The position numbers were made by a program, and so were the translations under genes. 64,000 nucleotides of DNA from JAJCYL01 sp963664285 (GTDB lineage Bacteria; Bacteroidota; Bacteroidia; Cytophagales; Cyclobacteriaceae): contig CAXXNX010000048.1 in assembly GCA_963664285.2 (NCBI GenBank), positions 23,072 through 87,071 of the forward strand. The letters are read 5' to 3'. Within the stretch, counting starts at the first letter, position 1; each line of letters starts with the position of its first letter. Of this stretch, positions 18,842 through 29,790 are shown piece after piece. The notes beneath the pieces were generated by a model. That model searched no databases, was not told the origin of the DNA, and saw nothing but the letters and a program-made list of their open reading frames with translations.

Positions 18842-20527
18842 ATGGATCGATTAGCCATCATCGTCTCCTTTCTAATTATCAGCTTACATAGCTATAGTCA
18901 ATGTAGTTTATTAAGCACTACCATAAGCGTGAACTTCAGCGCCGATGGGACATGCGCTCCTGTTACGGTGAATACCTTCGAAGTTACCTATACATTTAAT
19001 GCACCTCAGACACCAGCTGATATTGAGATCCAGTTTGTCTGGAATGACCCAGGGGCTACAACAGAAACTATTTCGGGAGCAGGATTGACTGTTTCTAATG
19101 GAGACCGGACTTATCAAGCGACAGCAACTCCGTTCCCTTATCCTGATACTGGACCTGAATGTTTCTTTGAAGCTCAAGCCTTCGTTATAGTCGCAGGTGA
19201 TGTATGCGAAACTTCTGAGCAGACACAAATTGTTCCCTCCTGGAATGTGGACGATCAAAATGGGGGCATGATCGCTTTAGACCCCGGGCAATATAATGTA
19301 TGTGAGAATGCAGCTATAAACGGGGCGGTATTCGCTGATGCTTCCGTATTCAATTGCAACATTGCGGCTAATCCTGACAACCCAAACCAAATATCCAGGT
19401 GGACACAATTTGTGTATGGAACAAATCCAGCACCTCCCGCAGGCAGGATTCGAGATGTAACATTAGAGGATGGAGGAACACAAATACTCACGGATGCCGC
19501 AGGCAATTTGCCTACGCCCCAAACCCATGGAACGGGAGCGGTAATGGTAACGGCGGCATATTTCGGAAATGTTATGGAAGTTCCTTTCCCGGCAAATGTG
19601 CCAAATAATACCTCTCTGCCTGTTTCTGCTCCGGCCAATCCATTAAATGTCTTGGGAAGTACCTTTCAGGTCACATTGTTCAATTGGAATACTTGCAATC
19701 CTTACAACAATGATCCAGTTGACCCCAACTATGAAGATGCAGTTTCTGAAGTCCTGGATATAACCATCGTCGATCCACCTGCTCCCGGATATCAGGCACA
19801 AGATGGAGGTGGGGGTACACCAGCGGAATTCTGCATCAATGAAGATATCTTTTTTATTAATCAGACCGGAGGACCAGGTCCTTATAACTATACATGGGAA
19901 TTTTATGATGGCCCTACCGATACAGATCCACTACTTGGTACCTCTAACGATGTCAACCCCACCTTTGTCTTTGCCAGTGGAGGCGTTAAGTTGGTCAGGC
20001 TGACAGCCTCCGACCCTAACTCAGATGATGTGTGTGTATTTACATTTGACGATTTCGTCACCCTGGCGCCTGATGCTGTAGCCGATTTCGAATTCTATGA
20101 TGCTGCATTTAGCGCTCCTATTAATCCGGACTTCTGCCAGACCGGCGCTGATGTATTCACGGTAGGTTTTAGAGACAATACAGTTGATGTAGTAAACACA
20201 CAATATCGATATGAATTTTATAATGAAGCCGATGTGCTGATCAGCACACAACCCATTGATGGATCTTATCTTGCTGATCCTGTTCCGGATTTCACGCGGG
20301 ACTTTACAGCAGAGGAATTTGTAAGAGTAAGACTTGTTGCCCAAAATACTTCTTCATTCTGTAGTAGTTTTGACCAGGATACGGTATTTGTTTATGGACT
20401 ACCAATACCAACCTTTAATACGAACGGAGTATGTGAAGGCGAAAGGACAACTTTCTCAGCCATCACAGATCAATTAACAGGATTCACTACGCGAGTAAAT
20501 GATGATATCATTAGGCTTGATCTTTAC

Positions 20528-21602
20528 AGCTAAGTTCTAATTATAACAGCATTTTGTTTAAATAGCTCATACAGATGATAGGCTTGATCCGTTAATAGCA
20601 TAGTCAGAAACCATTGTTTCAAAGTTGTTTTACTCTCTCTTATTCGGTCAGCATAAGCATACCAATTCAGGTAGTTTTGCAAATATTTGGAACTGACACC
20701 ATTGAATGGGCGTAAGAATGTCCTAAGTTGAGTGTGAACATTGTTTACTTTTTGCAGATGGATTGTTTTATCATCTCTATCCACATGATCTTTGGCCAAT
20801 AGCGCTTTGTGCTTTATGGAGGGGTTGTCTTTGGCAAAAGCCTTATAAGAAGGGTGCTTATCTGTAATCAAGGTTGCACCGTAGGCCAACTTCCCATCCA
20901 ATGCCTTTGAAATCTCTTCTTTGCTCAGCCGTTTTGATGCAACAGCTTTAAGGTACTTCTCCCCCTTGCGTTCAACCGCTGTTACTACCTGGACAACTGT
21001 GACCTCTTCCTTTCCCATATTCCGTATGAAATCGTTTCCCCTCTTTCTTGCTGCCCTATCTAAATTTCGACTGCCCTTGTTGTTAAGTGCCAGTTCCAAT
21101 TCATCACATTCTACTTCCGAGGATAACTGTTCGGGAACAAACTCATTTAGTGAACTCAATATCTTATGCCTCCAGTCGAAGCTTGTCTGGATGCTTATTC
21201 CGATTTGTTTTGCTATCTTTTTTATCGGCATGCCCTGCTCCATGCAGCGCAGATAAGATTGCCATTTTGATTTAAGCTTGATGTCATACAAAGGTGTCCC
21301 TGTTGTTTCACTGTACCATCTTTTACATTCATTGCACTGATACATCTGCACACCTTTTTGTCTGCCCCTCTTATATACCTTCTCGCTTGTGCAATTTGGA
21401 CAGGGTTTCTTCTTTCTTTTCTCTGCTATTTGTTGTTGAGCGGCAATCAATACTTTGCCTTGTAATTCCTGCTCCTGAAGCAACTCATCCAACAATTCGG
21501 TTTGGGAACTTATCGGCAATTGTGCAAATAAATTTTTGATCTCTTGACTTGATATCATATAGCGAAGATAATAATAATTGCTGTGTTATTTAGAACTTAG
21601 CC
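20528..21602 (-). mobile_element. IS1595-family element, copy A
   Basis: 1075 bp with terminal inverted repeats beginning GCTAAGTTCTAA. A perfect 8-bp target duplication ATCTTTAC lies on both sides, as expected for IS1595. Inserted in the PKD adhesin, opposite to the direction of that gene. Confidence 0.97.
20530..21558 (-). CDS. IS1595-family transposase, intact
   Basis: 342 residues. N-terminal zinc ribbon (CPNCTSEKVYKRG and YQCNECKRWYSETTGTP, a C2-C2 pattern), a helix-turn-helix region (MPIKKIAKQIGISIQTSFDWRHKIL) and the ISXO2-like DDE-type core (EVECDELELALN, ATLITDKHPSYKAF, and a terminal YLNWYAYADR block). The stop codon lies in the terminal repeat. This and copy C are the two intact transposases of this family here. 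Confidence 0.95.
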   Translation of the reverse strand: MISSQEIKNLFAQLPISSQTELLDELLQEQELQGKVLIAAQQQIAEKRKKKPCPNCTSEKVYKRGRQKGVQMYQCNECKRWYSETTGTPLYDIKLKSKWQSYLRCMEQGMPIKKIAKQIGISIQTSFDWRHKILSSLNEFVPEQLSSEVECDELELALNNKGSRNLDRAARKRGNDFIRNMGKEEVTVVQVVTAVERKGEKYLKAVASKRLSKEEISKALDGKLAYGATLITDKHPSYKAFAKDNPSIKHKALLAKDHVDRDDKTIHLQKVNNVHTQLRTFLRPFNGVSSKYLQNYLNWYAYADRIRESKTTLKQWFLTMLLTDQAYHLYELFKQNAVIIRT

Positions 21603-23802
21603 ATCTTTACGAATGGGACTTTAGCTATGACGGAGTCACTTTCAATCCTGAGCTCAGCTTAGGGGATAATACTGATTTCAATTGGTTTTTAGATGGTAAC
21701 CCAGTCATTGGGGAGGTTGAACCATCTACATCCGTGGCTGGAGATTATGATGTTGCCCTTAGACTTACTACTGAGCTTGGATTGTGTACGGATCTTTTCT
21801 TCACCACGGTTATTGTTCAACCTATACCAGATTCTGATTTTACCCGCAGTCCTGCCGGATCAGTCTGTCCTGATGATCTCATCACTTTCACAAATAATTC
21901 AGTACAGAGTCCGGCAGTACTGGCTTTTGGACCGGTAGATTATCAATTAGTGATTGATGATGACATCGGATCACCCACTTCATTTGTTCCGTTTCCAAAT
22001 CCCACGTTGGACCTGACACTTGACAACAGCACAGCAGGTGATGTGAATTATACTTTAAATCTTCAGGCAACTGCGGCTGCTCCGAACAACTGCTTTGTTC
22101 TTAGTACTCCGATCAATATTACCGTAAATCCTGCATTCAGTTCCGGTTTTGAAGATATAGCTTTTGATCCCTTTGCTCCTAATTGTTCACCGTTGACAGG
22201 AACTTTCGACGTCGATGGGGCCACCCAGGCGCTGGATGTTGACAGTTATACCTGGACAATATTTGATGCTACTATTCCAGTGACTGGATTTCCACAAACT
22301 AAAAATAACGGAGCTCCAAATTTTCATGAATTATCTTACCAGATTGATAACAATAGCCAAACTGGCACTAACTATCGTGTACTGTTAGAGCCAGTGAAAG
22401 CTGGTCTCTGCATAGTTGATGCGGAAGAATTCGTAAGGGTGAATCCAGTGCCAAGCTCAGATTTTACCTTAGCAGAAATTACAGACGAATGTGAAACCAA
22501 AATGCTCACTTTTCAGGCTAATCAACCGGGATTGGTTGATTATGACTGGACATTTACTATCCCTCCGGATATAACTGATAACGATGGAGATCAAATAAGA
22601 GTACTATGGAATAGACCAGACCAAGGTGCGGGAGATCTCAATATAGATGCCAATCTAAATAGTACTAATGCTTTTGATTGCCAATCTTCATCTGTCACGA
22701 CATTCAATTTTATTGTGGAAAGTCAGTAGGATGATATTTCTATTGGTTTTAATGCCGATCCGGTCTCTCAGATACTTCCGGAATCAACCGTAACCATAAC
22801 CAATACAACCAATGATGATAATTTCAGTTTTCTCTGGGATTTTGGAGATGGTGAAACATCAAATCAAAAAAATCCAGGTGCACATACTTACGCTACGAAC
22901 GGAGAATACGATATTACTTTGACCGTTGGTGCTGGTTTTTGTGAGGAGATAGCAACGCAAACCGTAAGAATAAACCCAACCACCCCAGTAGTTGATTTTG
23001 AAATTGATGAAGCATTAGGATGTCCACCACATGTTGTCAATTTTACTAACCTTACTCAATTTGCCGAGGACGATATGTATCTCTGGGATTTTGGAGATGG
23101 ATTCACTTCGACGGATATCAACCCGGCACATTCATACGTGGAACCTGGATTTTATACTGTATCTCTTACGGCCGGGAATATATTAGGCGATGACGCTACC
23201 GAATCCAAACAATTGGCAATTGAAGTTTATGAAAGACCAATTGCGTCATTTGATCCAAGGCCTCGAGAAGTATTTCTTCCATCTCCACCCGTCACTATGG
23301 TCAACTTTAGTCGGGGTGCTGATACTTATTTCTGGGATTTTGGAGATGGCACGACATCCGAGGAGATAGAACCCCAACATACTTTTGAGAATGAGGGCGA
23401 TTTCAACATCACCTTAACCGCAACAAGCGAAGAGGGATGTTCTGACCAAATAACTATCGAAACTGCCGTAACTGTAGTAGTTGGTGGCCAAATACGAGCA
23501 CCTAATGCGTTTACACCTAATCCCGACGGACCTTTCTGGTGGAAGTGTTACCGGTGCCGGGGGTGGACTCAACGATGTATTTCTACCGATTCTTGAAGGA
23601 GTAACTGAATTTAAGATGCAGGTCTTTAACAGATGGGGCAATCTCATGTTTGAAACAAGTAGTTTTGATGTGGGCTGGGATGGCTATTTTGAGGGCAAAC
23701 TGGCTCCACAAGGAGTATACGTTTACCGTTTGGAACTTACTTTTCAGAATGACCAGCGTGAGGTAAGGGTGGCAGATTTTACCTTAATCAGATGATCAGA
23801 TT

Positions 23803-24837
23803 ATGAAAAAAACCTGCCTTCCCATCCTTTGCCTTCTAGTACTGCTACAAAATTCAATTGCTCAAGATCCTCAATTTTCTCAATTCTATTCTGCACCACT
23901 TTATGTCAATCCCGCTTTCGCCGGGACAACCACCGAACATCGTATTATTTCCAATACAAGGATCCAATGGCCAAGTTTACCTAAAGCCTTTGTAACACAT
24001 GCGGTTTCTTATGATTTCAATATGCATGATTTAAATAGTGGTATTGGATTGCTGGTAACAAAGGATAAAGCAGGTCAGGCCAATTTAAATACAACATCAG
24101 CTGGTTTTAGTTATGCCTACAATGCCCGATTAAATAAACAATGGGTAGTCAAACCGGCACTTTACTTCGGTTATGTGACACGTGATATTGATTTGGCATC
24201 GATTATTCTCGGAGATCAATTGGATGCCCGGGATCCCACAAGTGTAGTTTCTATTGATCCCGCTTTGGGCAGTTTTAGCAAAACTCAATACATAGACCTT
24301 GGAACAGGGGTCTTATTCTACAATGGAAATTCCTGGTTCGGGGCATCTGCTTTACATTTGAATCAACCCAATCAATCCTTCGTGGAAGGAGACAGTCCAC
24401 TTCCAATCAGGTATTCTGTGCATGGAGGAGTGAGAGTGAAACTTGGAAAGAGATCTTTATTTAAGAATGTGAAACATGGTAGCCTGTCTCCGGCATTTGT
24501 TTATAAGAAGCAGGGAACATTTGAGCAGCTTGATTTGGGAGTCAATTTTCATTTCTCACCCATCGTGGCTGGTTTATGGTACAGGGGAGTTCCCATCATC
24601 AAATCTATAGGAGATAACCTCAAGCAGGATGCTATTATTTTTCTTATTGGTCTTAATTTTCAAAGTTTTGAATTCGCTTACAGCTACGATTTCAATATTT
24701 CTAAACTTGCTGCAAATTCCGGTGGCAGTCACGAATTTTCACTGGCTTACAGATTTACAATTTCTGAAAACCCGGGCAAGGTGAGAAAAAAGGATAAAGT
24801 ACCCATGTGCCCGGCATTTAATCCACTCAAAAATTAA
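23803..24837 (+). CDS. PorP/SprF-family type IX secretion membrane protein
   Basis: 344 residues with a signal peptide (CLPILCLLVLLQNSIAQ) and the family's N-terminal signature DPQFSQFYSAPLYVNPAFAGTT. The rest is alternating beta strands, as expected for an outer-membrane barrel, ending with a strand AYRFTIS and a short tail. Relatives of this family (PorP, SprF) help deliver or anchor type IX secretion cargo that carries a CHU_C (type B) domain. The 7-bp gap behind the large PKD protein fits the common cargo-plus-SprF pair, so they probably share a transcript and act together at the surface. Confidence 0.93.
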   Translation: MKKTCLPILCLLVLLQNSIAQDPQFSQFYSAPLYVNPAFAGTTTEHRIISNTRIQWPSLPKAFVTHAVSYDFNMHDLNSGIGLLVTKDKAGQANLNTTSAGFSYAYNARLNKQWVVKPALYFGYVTRDIDLASIILGDQLDARDPTSVVSIDPALGSFSKTQYIDLGTGVLFYNGNSWFGASALHLNQPNQSFVEGDSPLPIRYSVHGGVRVKLGKRSLFKNVKHGSLSPAFVYKKQGTFEQLDLGVNFHFSPIVAGLWYRGVPIIKSIGDNLKQDAIIFLIGLNFQSFEFAYSYDFNISKLAANSGGSHEFSLAYRFTISENPGKVRKKDKVPMCPAFNPLKN

Positions 24838-24897
24838 TCCGAAAGTCATTTTGCTTAATCCCCATTAATTCATCAATTTGAGTTCAAACAAATTTTC

Positions 24898-25329
24898 ATG
24901 ATGAAAAGACTTATTTCCCTCCTCTTTTTAGTATTTATTTTTTCAGTCACAAAAGCACAATCTTCACAGTACACTTCTAAAGTGAAAGAGATGCTTTCAC
25001 TCACCGGAGCAGAACAGACATTTTCAGTGGCAGTTGACCAAATGAAACAATTGCGGATAGATGTTTCGGATGATGTCTGGAATGAATTGCAATCAGAATT
25101 TAAAAAAACATCAATTGATGATTTAGTTGAGCTACTTTCCCCAGTATATTTCAAATATCTTGATGAGGATGATATTGACGGGATAATTGTATTCTATCAA
25201 ACACCTATAGGTCGAAAATACGCTGAAAATACACCTGCAATTACTCAAGAGTCCATGGTTGCAGGTCAGGAATGGGGCATGAAAATCGGACAAGATATAG
25301 CCAATCGATTGGCTGAGAAGGGTTATTAG
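24898..25329 (+). CDS. DUF2059-type exported protein
   Basis: 143 residues. A signal peptide (LISLLFLVFIFSVTKAQ) precedes a helical domain; the second half (PVYFKYLDEDDIDGIIVFYQTPIGRKYAENTP) is the characteristic DUF2059 motif. It is probably periplasmic. The function of the family is unknown. A tandem ATGATG start gives two choices, 24898 or 24901. The gene stands between porP and the CCA-adding enzyme. Confidence 0.87.
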   Translation: MMKRLISLLFLVFIFSVTKAQSSQYTSKVKEMLSLTGAEQTFSVAVDQMKQLRIDVSDDVWNELQSEFKKTSIDDLVELLSPVYFKYLDEDDIDGIIVFYQTPIGRKYAENTPAITQESMVAGQEWGMKIGQDIANRLAEKGY

Positions 25330-25405
25330 CCAATAGTGTTGCTTCTATTGTTAATCATCTGTTCAGGTCAGGAATTCCATTTAGATTTGTAATCGGAAGG
25401 ATTTA

Positions 25406-26836
25406 ATGGTTATGAATTTAAGTACCCACCTCAACAACAATTCTCTATTTGATGTAGTATCCGATTGTGCATCTCAGCTAAATGTTGATGTGTACATCAT
25501 TGGTGGTTATGTTCGTGATCTTCTGCTTGATCGCCCTTCTAAAGATATTGATTTCGTTTGTGTTGGTAACGGTATTGAACTTTCAAAGGCAGTTGCCAGG
25601 TCTTTGGAGCTTGGAAAAGAACCAACCATTTTTAATAATTTCGGAACCTCAATGATCTCCTATGGTGGAATGGAATTGGAGTTTGTGGGTGCCAGAAAGG
25701 AATCCTATCGACGTGAGTCGAGGAAACCGCTCGTCGAGAACGGAACACTTGAAGACGATCAAAACCGGAGAGATTTTACCATAAATGCCCTTGCTATCAG
25801 TTTAATCCGCCATAATTACGGGGAGTTAATAGATCCTTTCAATGGCGTTCAGGACTTGAAAGATCATATGATCAGAACACCATTGGAACCAGGCATTACC
25901 TTTTCAGATGATCCGTTACGCATGATGCGAGCTATTCGGTTTGCTTCTCAGCTTAAGTTTGATATTGACGCTGATACATTTGGAGGTATCATGGATCTCG
26001 TTGACAGGATTGAAATTGTTTCGCAGGAACGCATTACTGATGAACTAAATAAGATTATTTTGTCATTGTTGCCCTCATATGGGTTCAAACTTCTTTTTCA
26101 AAGTGGCTTATTAAAGAAGACTTTCCCTGAAATGGTGGATCTGCATGGGGTGGAAGTGATCAATAAAAAGGGTCATAAGGACAACTTTTACCATACATTA
26201 AAAGTACTTGACAATGTAGCTGAAATATCAAGTGATCTATGGTTACGGTGGGCTGCTATCCTTCATGACATTGCAAAACCTGCGACCAAGAGGTTTGACG
26301 ATCATGCTGGCTGGACATTCCACGGCCATGAGGAAAAAGGGGCCAGGATGGTGCCTTCTATCTTTCGCAGAATGAAGCTGCCAATGAATGAACATATGAA
26401 GTTTGTTCAAAAGCTGGTTCGACTTCATCTAAGACCAATTGCTTTAGTAAAGGATGAAGTCACTGATTCAGCGGTAAGGCGTCTACTGTATGAAACTGGG
26501 GAAGACATTGAAGCTTTAATGAAATTATGTAAAGCCGACATTACCTCAAAGGATCACAAGAGGGTTCAGAAATACCTAAACAATTTTGAAAAGGTTGAAG
26601 TAAAAATGGTAGAGGTTGAAAAAAAAGATAAAGTACGGAACTTCCAACCGGTGGTAACAGGAGAATTAATTATGGAAACTTTTGAGGTTCCGCCATCCCG
26701 AATTGTTGGAGATATTAAAAAGGAAGTTAGGGAGGCTATTCTAGAAGGAATAATTAAAAACTCTCAGGAAGAAGCTATCCCCTTTATGATTAAGATTGGT
26801 GAGAAATTGGGATTAGTTAGAAATAAGGATATGTAA
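25406..26836 (+). CDS. cca: CCA tRNA nucleotidyltransferase with HD domain
   Basis: 476 residues. It adds or repairs the CCA end of tRNAs. The class II polymerase-beta head is clear: VYIIGGYVRDLLLDRPSKDIDFVCVG with the catalytic DxD, then RRDFTINALAISL, LIDPFNGVQDL and the arm DDPLRMMRAIRFASQL. A C-terminal HD phosphohydrolase part follows (WAAILHDIAKPATKR). The two last codons and the stop are at the IS30 boundary: TG-TAA comes from the end of IS30 copy B, so the natural C-terminus is altered by at most a few residues and the enzyme is probably functional. ATG 25406 or 25412 may start it. Confidence 0.95.
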   Translation: MVMNLSTHLNNNSLFDVVSDCASQLNVDVYIIGGYVRDLLLDRPSKDIDFVCVGNGIELSKAVARSLELGKEPTIFNNFGTSMISYGGMELEFVGARKESYRRESRKPLVENGTLEDDQNRRDFTINALAISLIRHNYGELIDPFNGVQDLKDHMIRTPLEPGITFSDDPLRMMRAIRFASQLKFDIDADTFGGIMDLVDRIEIVSQERITDELNKIILSLLPSYGFKLLFQSGLLKKTFPEMVDLHGVEVINKKGHKDNFYHTLKVLDNVAEISSDLWLRWAAILHDIAKPATKRFDDHAGWTFHGHEEKGARMVPSIFRRMKLPMNEHMKFVQKLVRLHLRPIALVKDEVTDSAVRRLLYETGEDIEALMKLCKADITSKDHKRVQKYLNNFEKVEVKMVEVEKKDKVRNFQPVVTGELIMETFEVPPSRIVGDIKKEVREAILEGIIKNSQEEAIPFMIKIGEKLGLVRNKDM

Positions 26837-27867
26837 GTTCAAGTAATAAGTGCAATTTTCCTTTGTAGCACTTGCTTTGCGTTTAGGTAATTAAATTTTC
26901 TAACAGGGCGTTCATTGATTAAGTAACAAATCTAATTCTGTTTTCTTAGGATAAAACCTTCTGTCAACTGAACTAGTTAGGGACGATGAAATAGTTCAAG
27001 GGATTGAGCAATAATGTTTAGAAAATGCCATATCATTATCAAAAGTGAGTGTTTCCAGTTTGTGTTTATCCTGAGAGAGTTCCTCCACAATAGCTTCGGC
27101 CATTTGATCGGCATTTTTACTGTGCATCTTTCTGATTCTGGTAAAAAGACTTGCTCGGTCTGTCATCACCAACAAAGAGCCTTTGTGGTTTTTACCCATC
27201 ATTAAATCGACTTCTATATCTCCCAATCGTTCCCTTTTGTTAATGATCTGGGGTCGCTGTTCAATTGATACCCTATTCGGGATAATACCTCTACGATCTT
27301 TTCTGTTTCCTCGTTTGCGCCTTCGTTTGCCATGTTTTAGATATGTGTATAGTTGTTTGTATTCTTGGTTCTCCTGGCGGTTGGTGTGCTTACATTCCCA
27401 TATCCATTGGTAAATCCATTCATGGCTAAGTGGACATTCTCTCGTTTTCTTTCCCTGATGGCTGATCAATTCAGGACTCCATCTATCTTCTTGGAGCCGG
27501 TTAACTATCCAGTCTTTCATGGGTTTGGTGAAAATCACTCTTTTTGGCTTTTCTTGATGACGAAGATTGGTCCTCCTTTGTGCATTTGCTGTTCGATAGA
27601 CACCAGCTCCCCTACCTCTTGAACCCACATTTCGCTTAAGCTCACGTGAGATCGTAGATGGGTGAAAATGAACGATACAGGCAATCTCCTTTTGAGTAGC
27701 TCCTGTTTTCAATAATGCTTCAATTTGATACCTTTGATCAATACTGAGATGTGTGTAGTTTTTTGACATTTTGCAATCCAAAGATTGCACTGTTCAGGCA
27801 ATTGAAGGATGAAAAAGCCCTTAAAAGCTTTTTCATCCTTCAATTGCACTTATTAGTTGATCTCAGC
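26832..27867 (-). mobile_element. IS30-family element, copy B (internally deleted)
   Basis: 1036 bp, 73 bp shorter than copy A. Flanking ATA/ATA gives a 3-bp duplication. The shortfall comes from several small deletions clustered at 26920-27015, inside the C-terminal part of the transposase gene. The element lies at the very end of cca and supplies its stop codon. Confidence 0.92.
26836..27790 (-). pseudogene. IS30 transposase, broken
   Basis: The first 260 codons (HTH, basic linker, first and second catalytic Asp) are intact and then diverge after AFSKH at about 27012. Beyond that, several short deletions remove the expected Asp-to-Glu part (DKGTVENRIGVIRRF). Fragments of the remaining C-terminal coding sequence are still recognisable down to 26836. 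It cannot encode a working transposase. Confidence 0.9.
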
Positions 27868-27924
27868 ATATAGTTTAATATTGCGGGCGCAATTAAGTTC
27901 CGAAGTACGAATGTTAATAAGTTG

Positions 27925-29000
27925 GGCTAAGTTCTAAATAACACAGCAATTATTATTATCTTCGCTATATGATATCAAGTCAAGAGATCAAAAATTTATT
28001 TGCACAATTGCCGATAAGTTCCCAAACCGAATTGTTGGATGAGTTGCTCCAGGAGCAGGAATTACAAGGCAAAGTATTGATTGCCGCTCCAACAACAAAT
28101 AGCAGAGAAAAGAAAGAAGAAACCCTGTCCAAATCGCACAAGCGAGAAGGTATATAAGAGGGGCAGACAAAAAGGTGTGCAGATGTATCAGTGCAATGAA
28201 TGTAAAAGATGGTACAGTGAAACAACAGGGACACCTTTGTATGACATCAAGCTTAAATCAAAATGGCAATCTTATCTGCGCTGCATGGAGCAGGGCATGC
28301 CGATAAAAAAGATAGCAAAACAAATCGGAATAAGCATCCAGATAAGCTTCGACTGGCGGCATAAGATATTGAGTTCACTAAATGAGTTTGTTCCCGAACA
28401 GTTATCCTCGGAAGTAGAATGTGATGAATTGGAACTGGCACTTAACAACAAGGGCAGTCGAAATTTAGATAGGGCAGCAAGAAAGAGGGGAAACGATTTC
28501 ATACGGAATATGGGAAAGGAAGAGGTCACAGTTGTCCAGGTAGTAACAGCGGTTGAACGCAAGGGGGAGAAGTACCTTAAAGCTGTTGCATCAAAACGGC
28601 TGAGCAAAGAAGAAATTTCAAAGGCATTGGATGGGAAGTTGGCCTACGGTGCAACCTTGATTACAGATAAGCACCCTTCTTATAAGGCTTTTGCCAAAGA
28701 CAACTCCTCCATAAAGCACAAAGCGCTATTGGCCAAAGATCATGTGGATAGAGATGATAAAACAATCCATCTGCAAAAAGTAAACAATGTTCACACTCAA
28801 CTTAGGACATTCTTACGCCCATTCAATGGTGTCAGTTCCAAATATTTGCAAAACTACCTGAATTGGTATGCTTATGCTGACCGAATAAGAGAGAGTAAAA
28901 CAACTTTGAAACAATGGTTTCTGACTATGCTATTAACGGATCAAGCCTATCATCTGTATGAGCTATTTAAACAAAATGCTGTTATAATTAGAACTTAGCT
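27925..29000 (+). mobile_element. IS1595-family element, copy B
   Basis: 1076 bp with an exact 8-bp duplication ATAAGTTG on both sides. Only 57 bp separates it from IS30 copy B, so two elements have landed side by side between cca and the TPR gene. Confidence 0.96.
27969..28998 (+). pseudogene. IS1595 transposase with a +1 frameshift
   Basis: An extra C near 28088 (GCTCCAAC instead of GCTCAAC) breaks the frame after about 40 codons, before the zinc ribbon. The rest, frame 28081-28998, is complete and contains the ribbon remnant CPNRTSEK (second Cys of the first pair changed to Arg) and the whole DDE core. Compared with the intact copy C there are a few further substitutions. Confidence 0.92.
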
Positions 29001-29049
29001 ATAAGTTGTAATGTTTAGATCCCACTAACTTGGATGATTAAAGTAAATA

Positions 29050-29742
29050 ATGATGAAAAAAATTGCACTATTGTTTTTTGTGTTTGGTTTAAGTTTTTCT
29101 TCAAGCCAGGTTTTTTCTCAGGGGAAAAATTCACAGGAATATTTACAACAATTGAATATTTATAAGAAGGCCAAATACTTCAATGATCCTATTACTGCAA
29201 GGACTGCTATCTACAATTTGATAGAAATCGATCCAACAGATGCGTCATGGATGGACTCACTCGCTTTTGAATATTATGCATATAGGCAGTATACCTCAAG
29301 TCTTTTAGTAGCACTTGAAGCTCTGAAAGGCAGTGCCAACAACCTGAATATGTTAGAATTGAAAGCCATATGCTGGGAACAGATCGGTGATGTCAACAAG
29401 GCTGTTGATAGCTATGAGTCCTTATTCTTAAAGAATAATTCTTCAATTACACTTTACAAGATTGGATTTTTACAGCTTCAGTTGAAGCGTTTTAATGAAG
29501 CAGTAACGTCATCTGATATTTTATTAGGGAAAACGGATGTTACTGAGATTACAATGACGTTTTCTAAGCAGGATGAAACATCTCAACAAGTATCTCTCAA
29601 AGCAGCGACCTATAACTTAAAAGGACTGATTGCAAAAGAGCAAGGCAATAATGAAGAAGCTCGCAAGCAATTTAACGAAGCGTTAAAACTGGTTCCTGAT
29701 TTTGAGATAGTCCAGAAGAATATCAAGGAATTAGGCGGTTAG
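29050..29742 (+). CDS. Exported TPR-like protein
   Basis: 230 residues with a signal peptide (IALLFFVFGLSFSSSQVFSQ). The rest is helical, with TPR-like units: ELKAICWEQIGDVNKAVDSYESLF, YKIGFLQLQLKRFNEAVTSSD, and YNLKGLIAKEQGNNEEARKQFNEALKLVPDF. It is likely periplasmic or outer-membrane attached and probably serves protein interaction; no enzymatic motif is visible. It lies between two IS1595 copies with an MFS transporter behind it. Confidence 0.82.
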   Translation: MMKKIALLFFVFGLSFSSSQVFSQGKNSQEYLQQLNIYKKAKYFNDPITARTAIYNLIEIDPTDASWMDSLAFEYYAYRQYTSSLLVALEALKGSANNLNMLELKAICWEQIGDVNKAVDSYESLFLKNNSSITLYKIGFLQLQLKRFNEAVTSSDILLGKTDVTEITMTFSKQDETSQQVSLKAATYNLKGLIAKEQGNNEEARKQFNEALKLVPDFEIVQKNIKELGG

Positions 29743-29790
29743 ACAAAATACAATTTAGTCCTAACTTCGCAACCTTATCACAGATGCAGG

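Larger units (their letters stand above)
18842..23795 (+). pseudogene. Large PKD-repeat surface protein with type IX sorting domain, broken
   Basis: Without the IS the gene would encode about 1,290 residues. Segment 1 (18842-20527) has a signal peptide (RLAIIVSFLIISLHSYSQ) and beta domains. IS1595 copy A then interrupts it; removing the IS and one ATCTTTAC copy rejoins ...IRLDLYEWDFSYDG in frame. A TAG at 22727-22729 follows ...FIVESQ and the frame continues after it. Three PKD-type WDFGDG motifs come next, then a CHU_C sorting domain (APNAFTPNPDGP, MQVFNRWGNLMFE, GWDGYF, ADFTLIR) in another frame because of one extra T near 23532. So three independent lesions are present. The product would be a cell-surface adhesin or similar. 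It ends 7 bp before the PorP/SprF gene. Confidence 0.9.
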
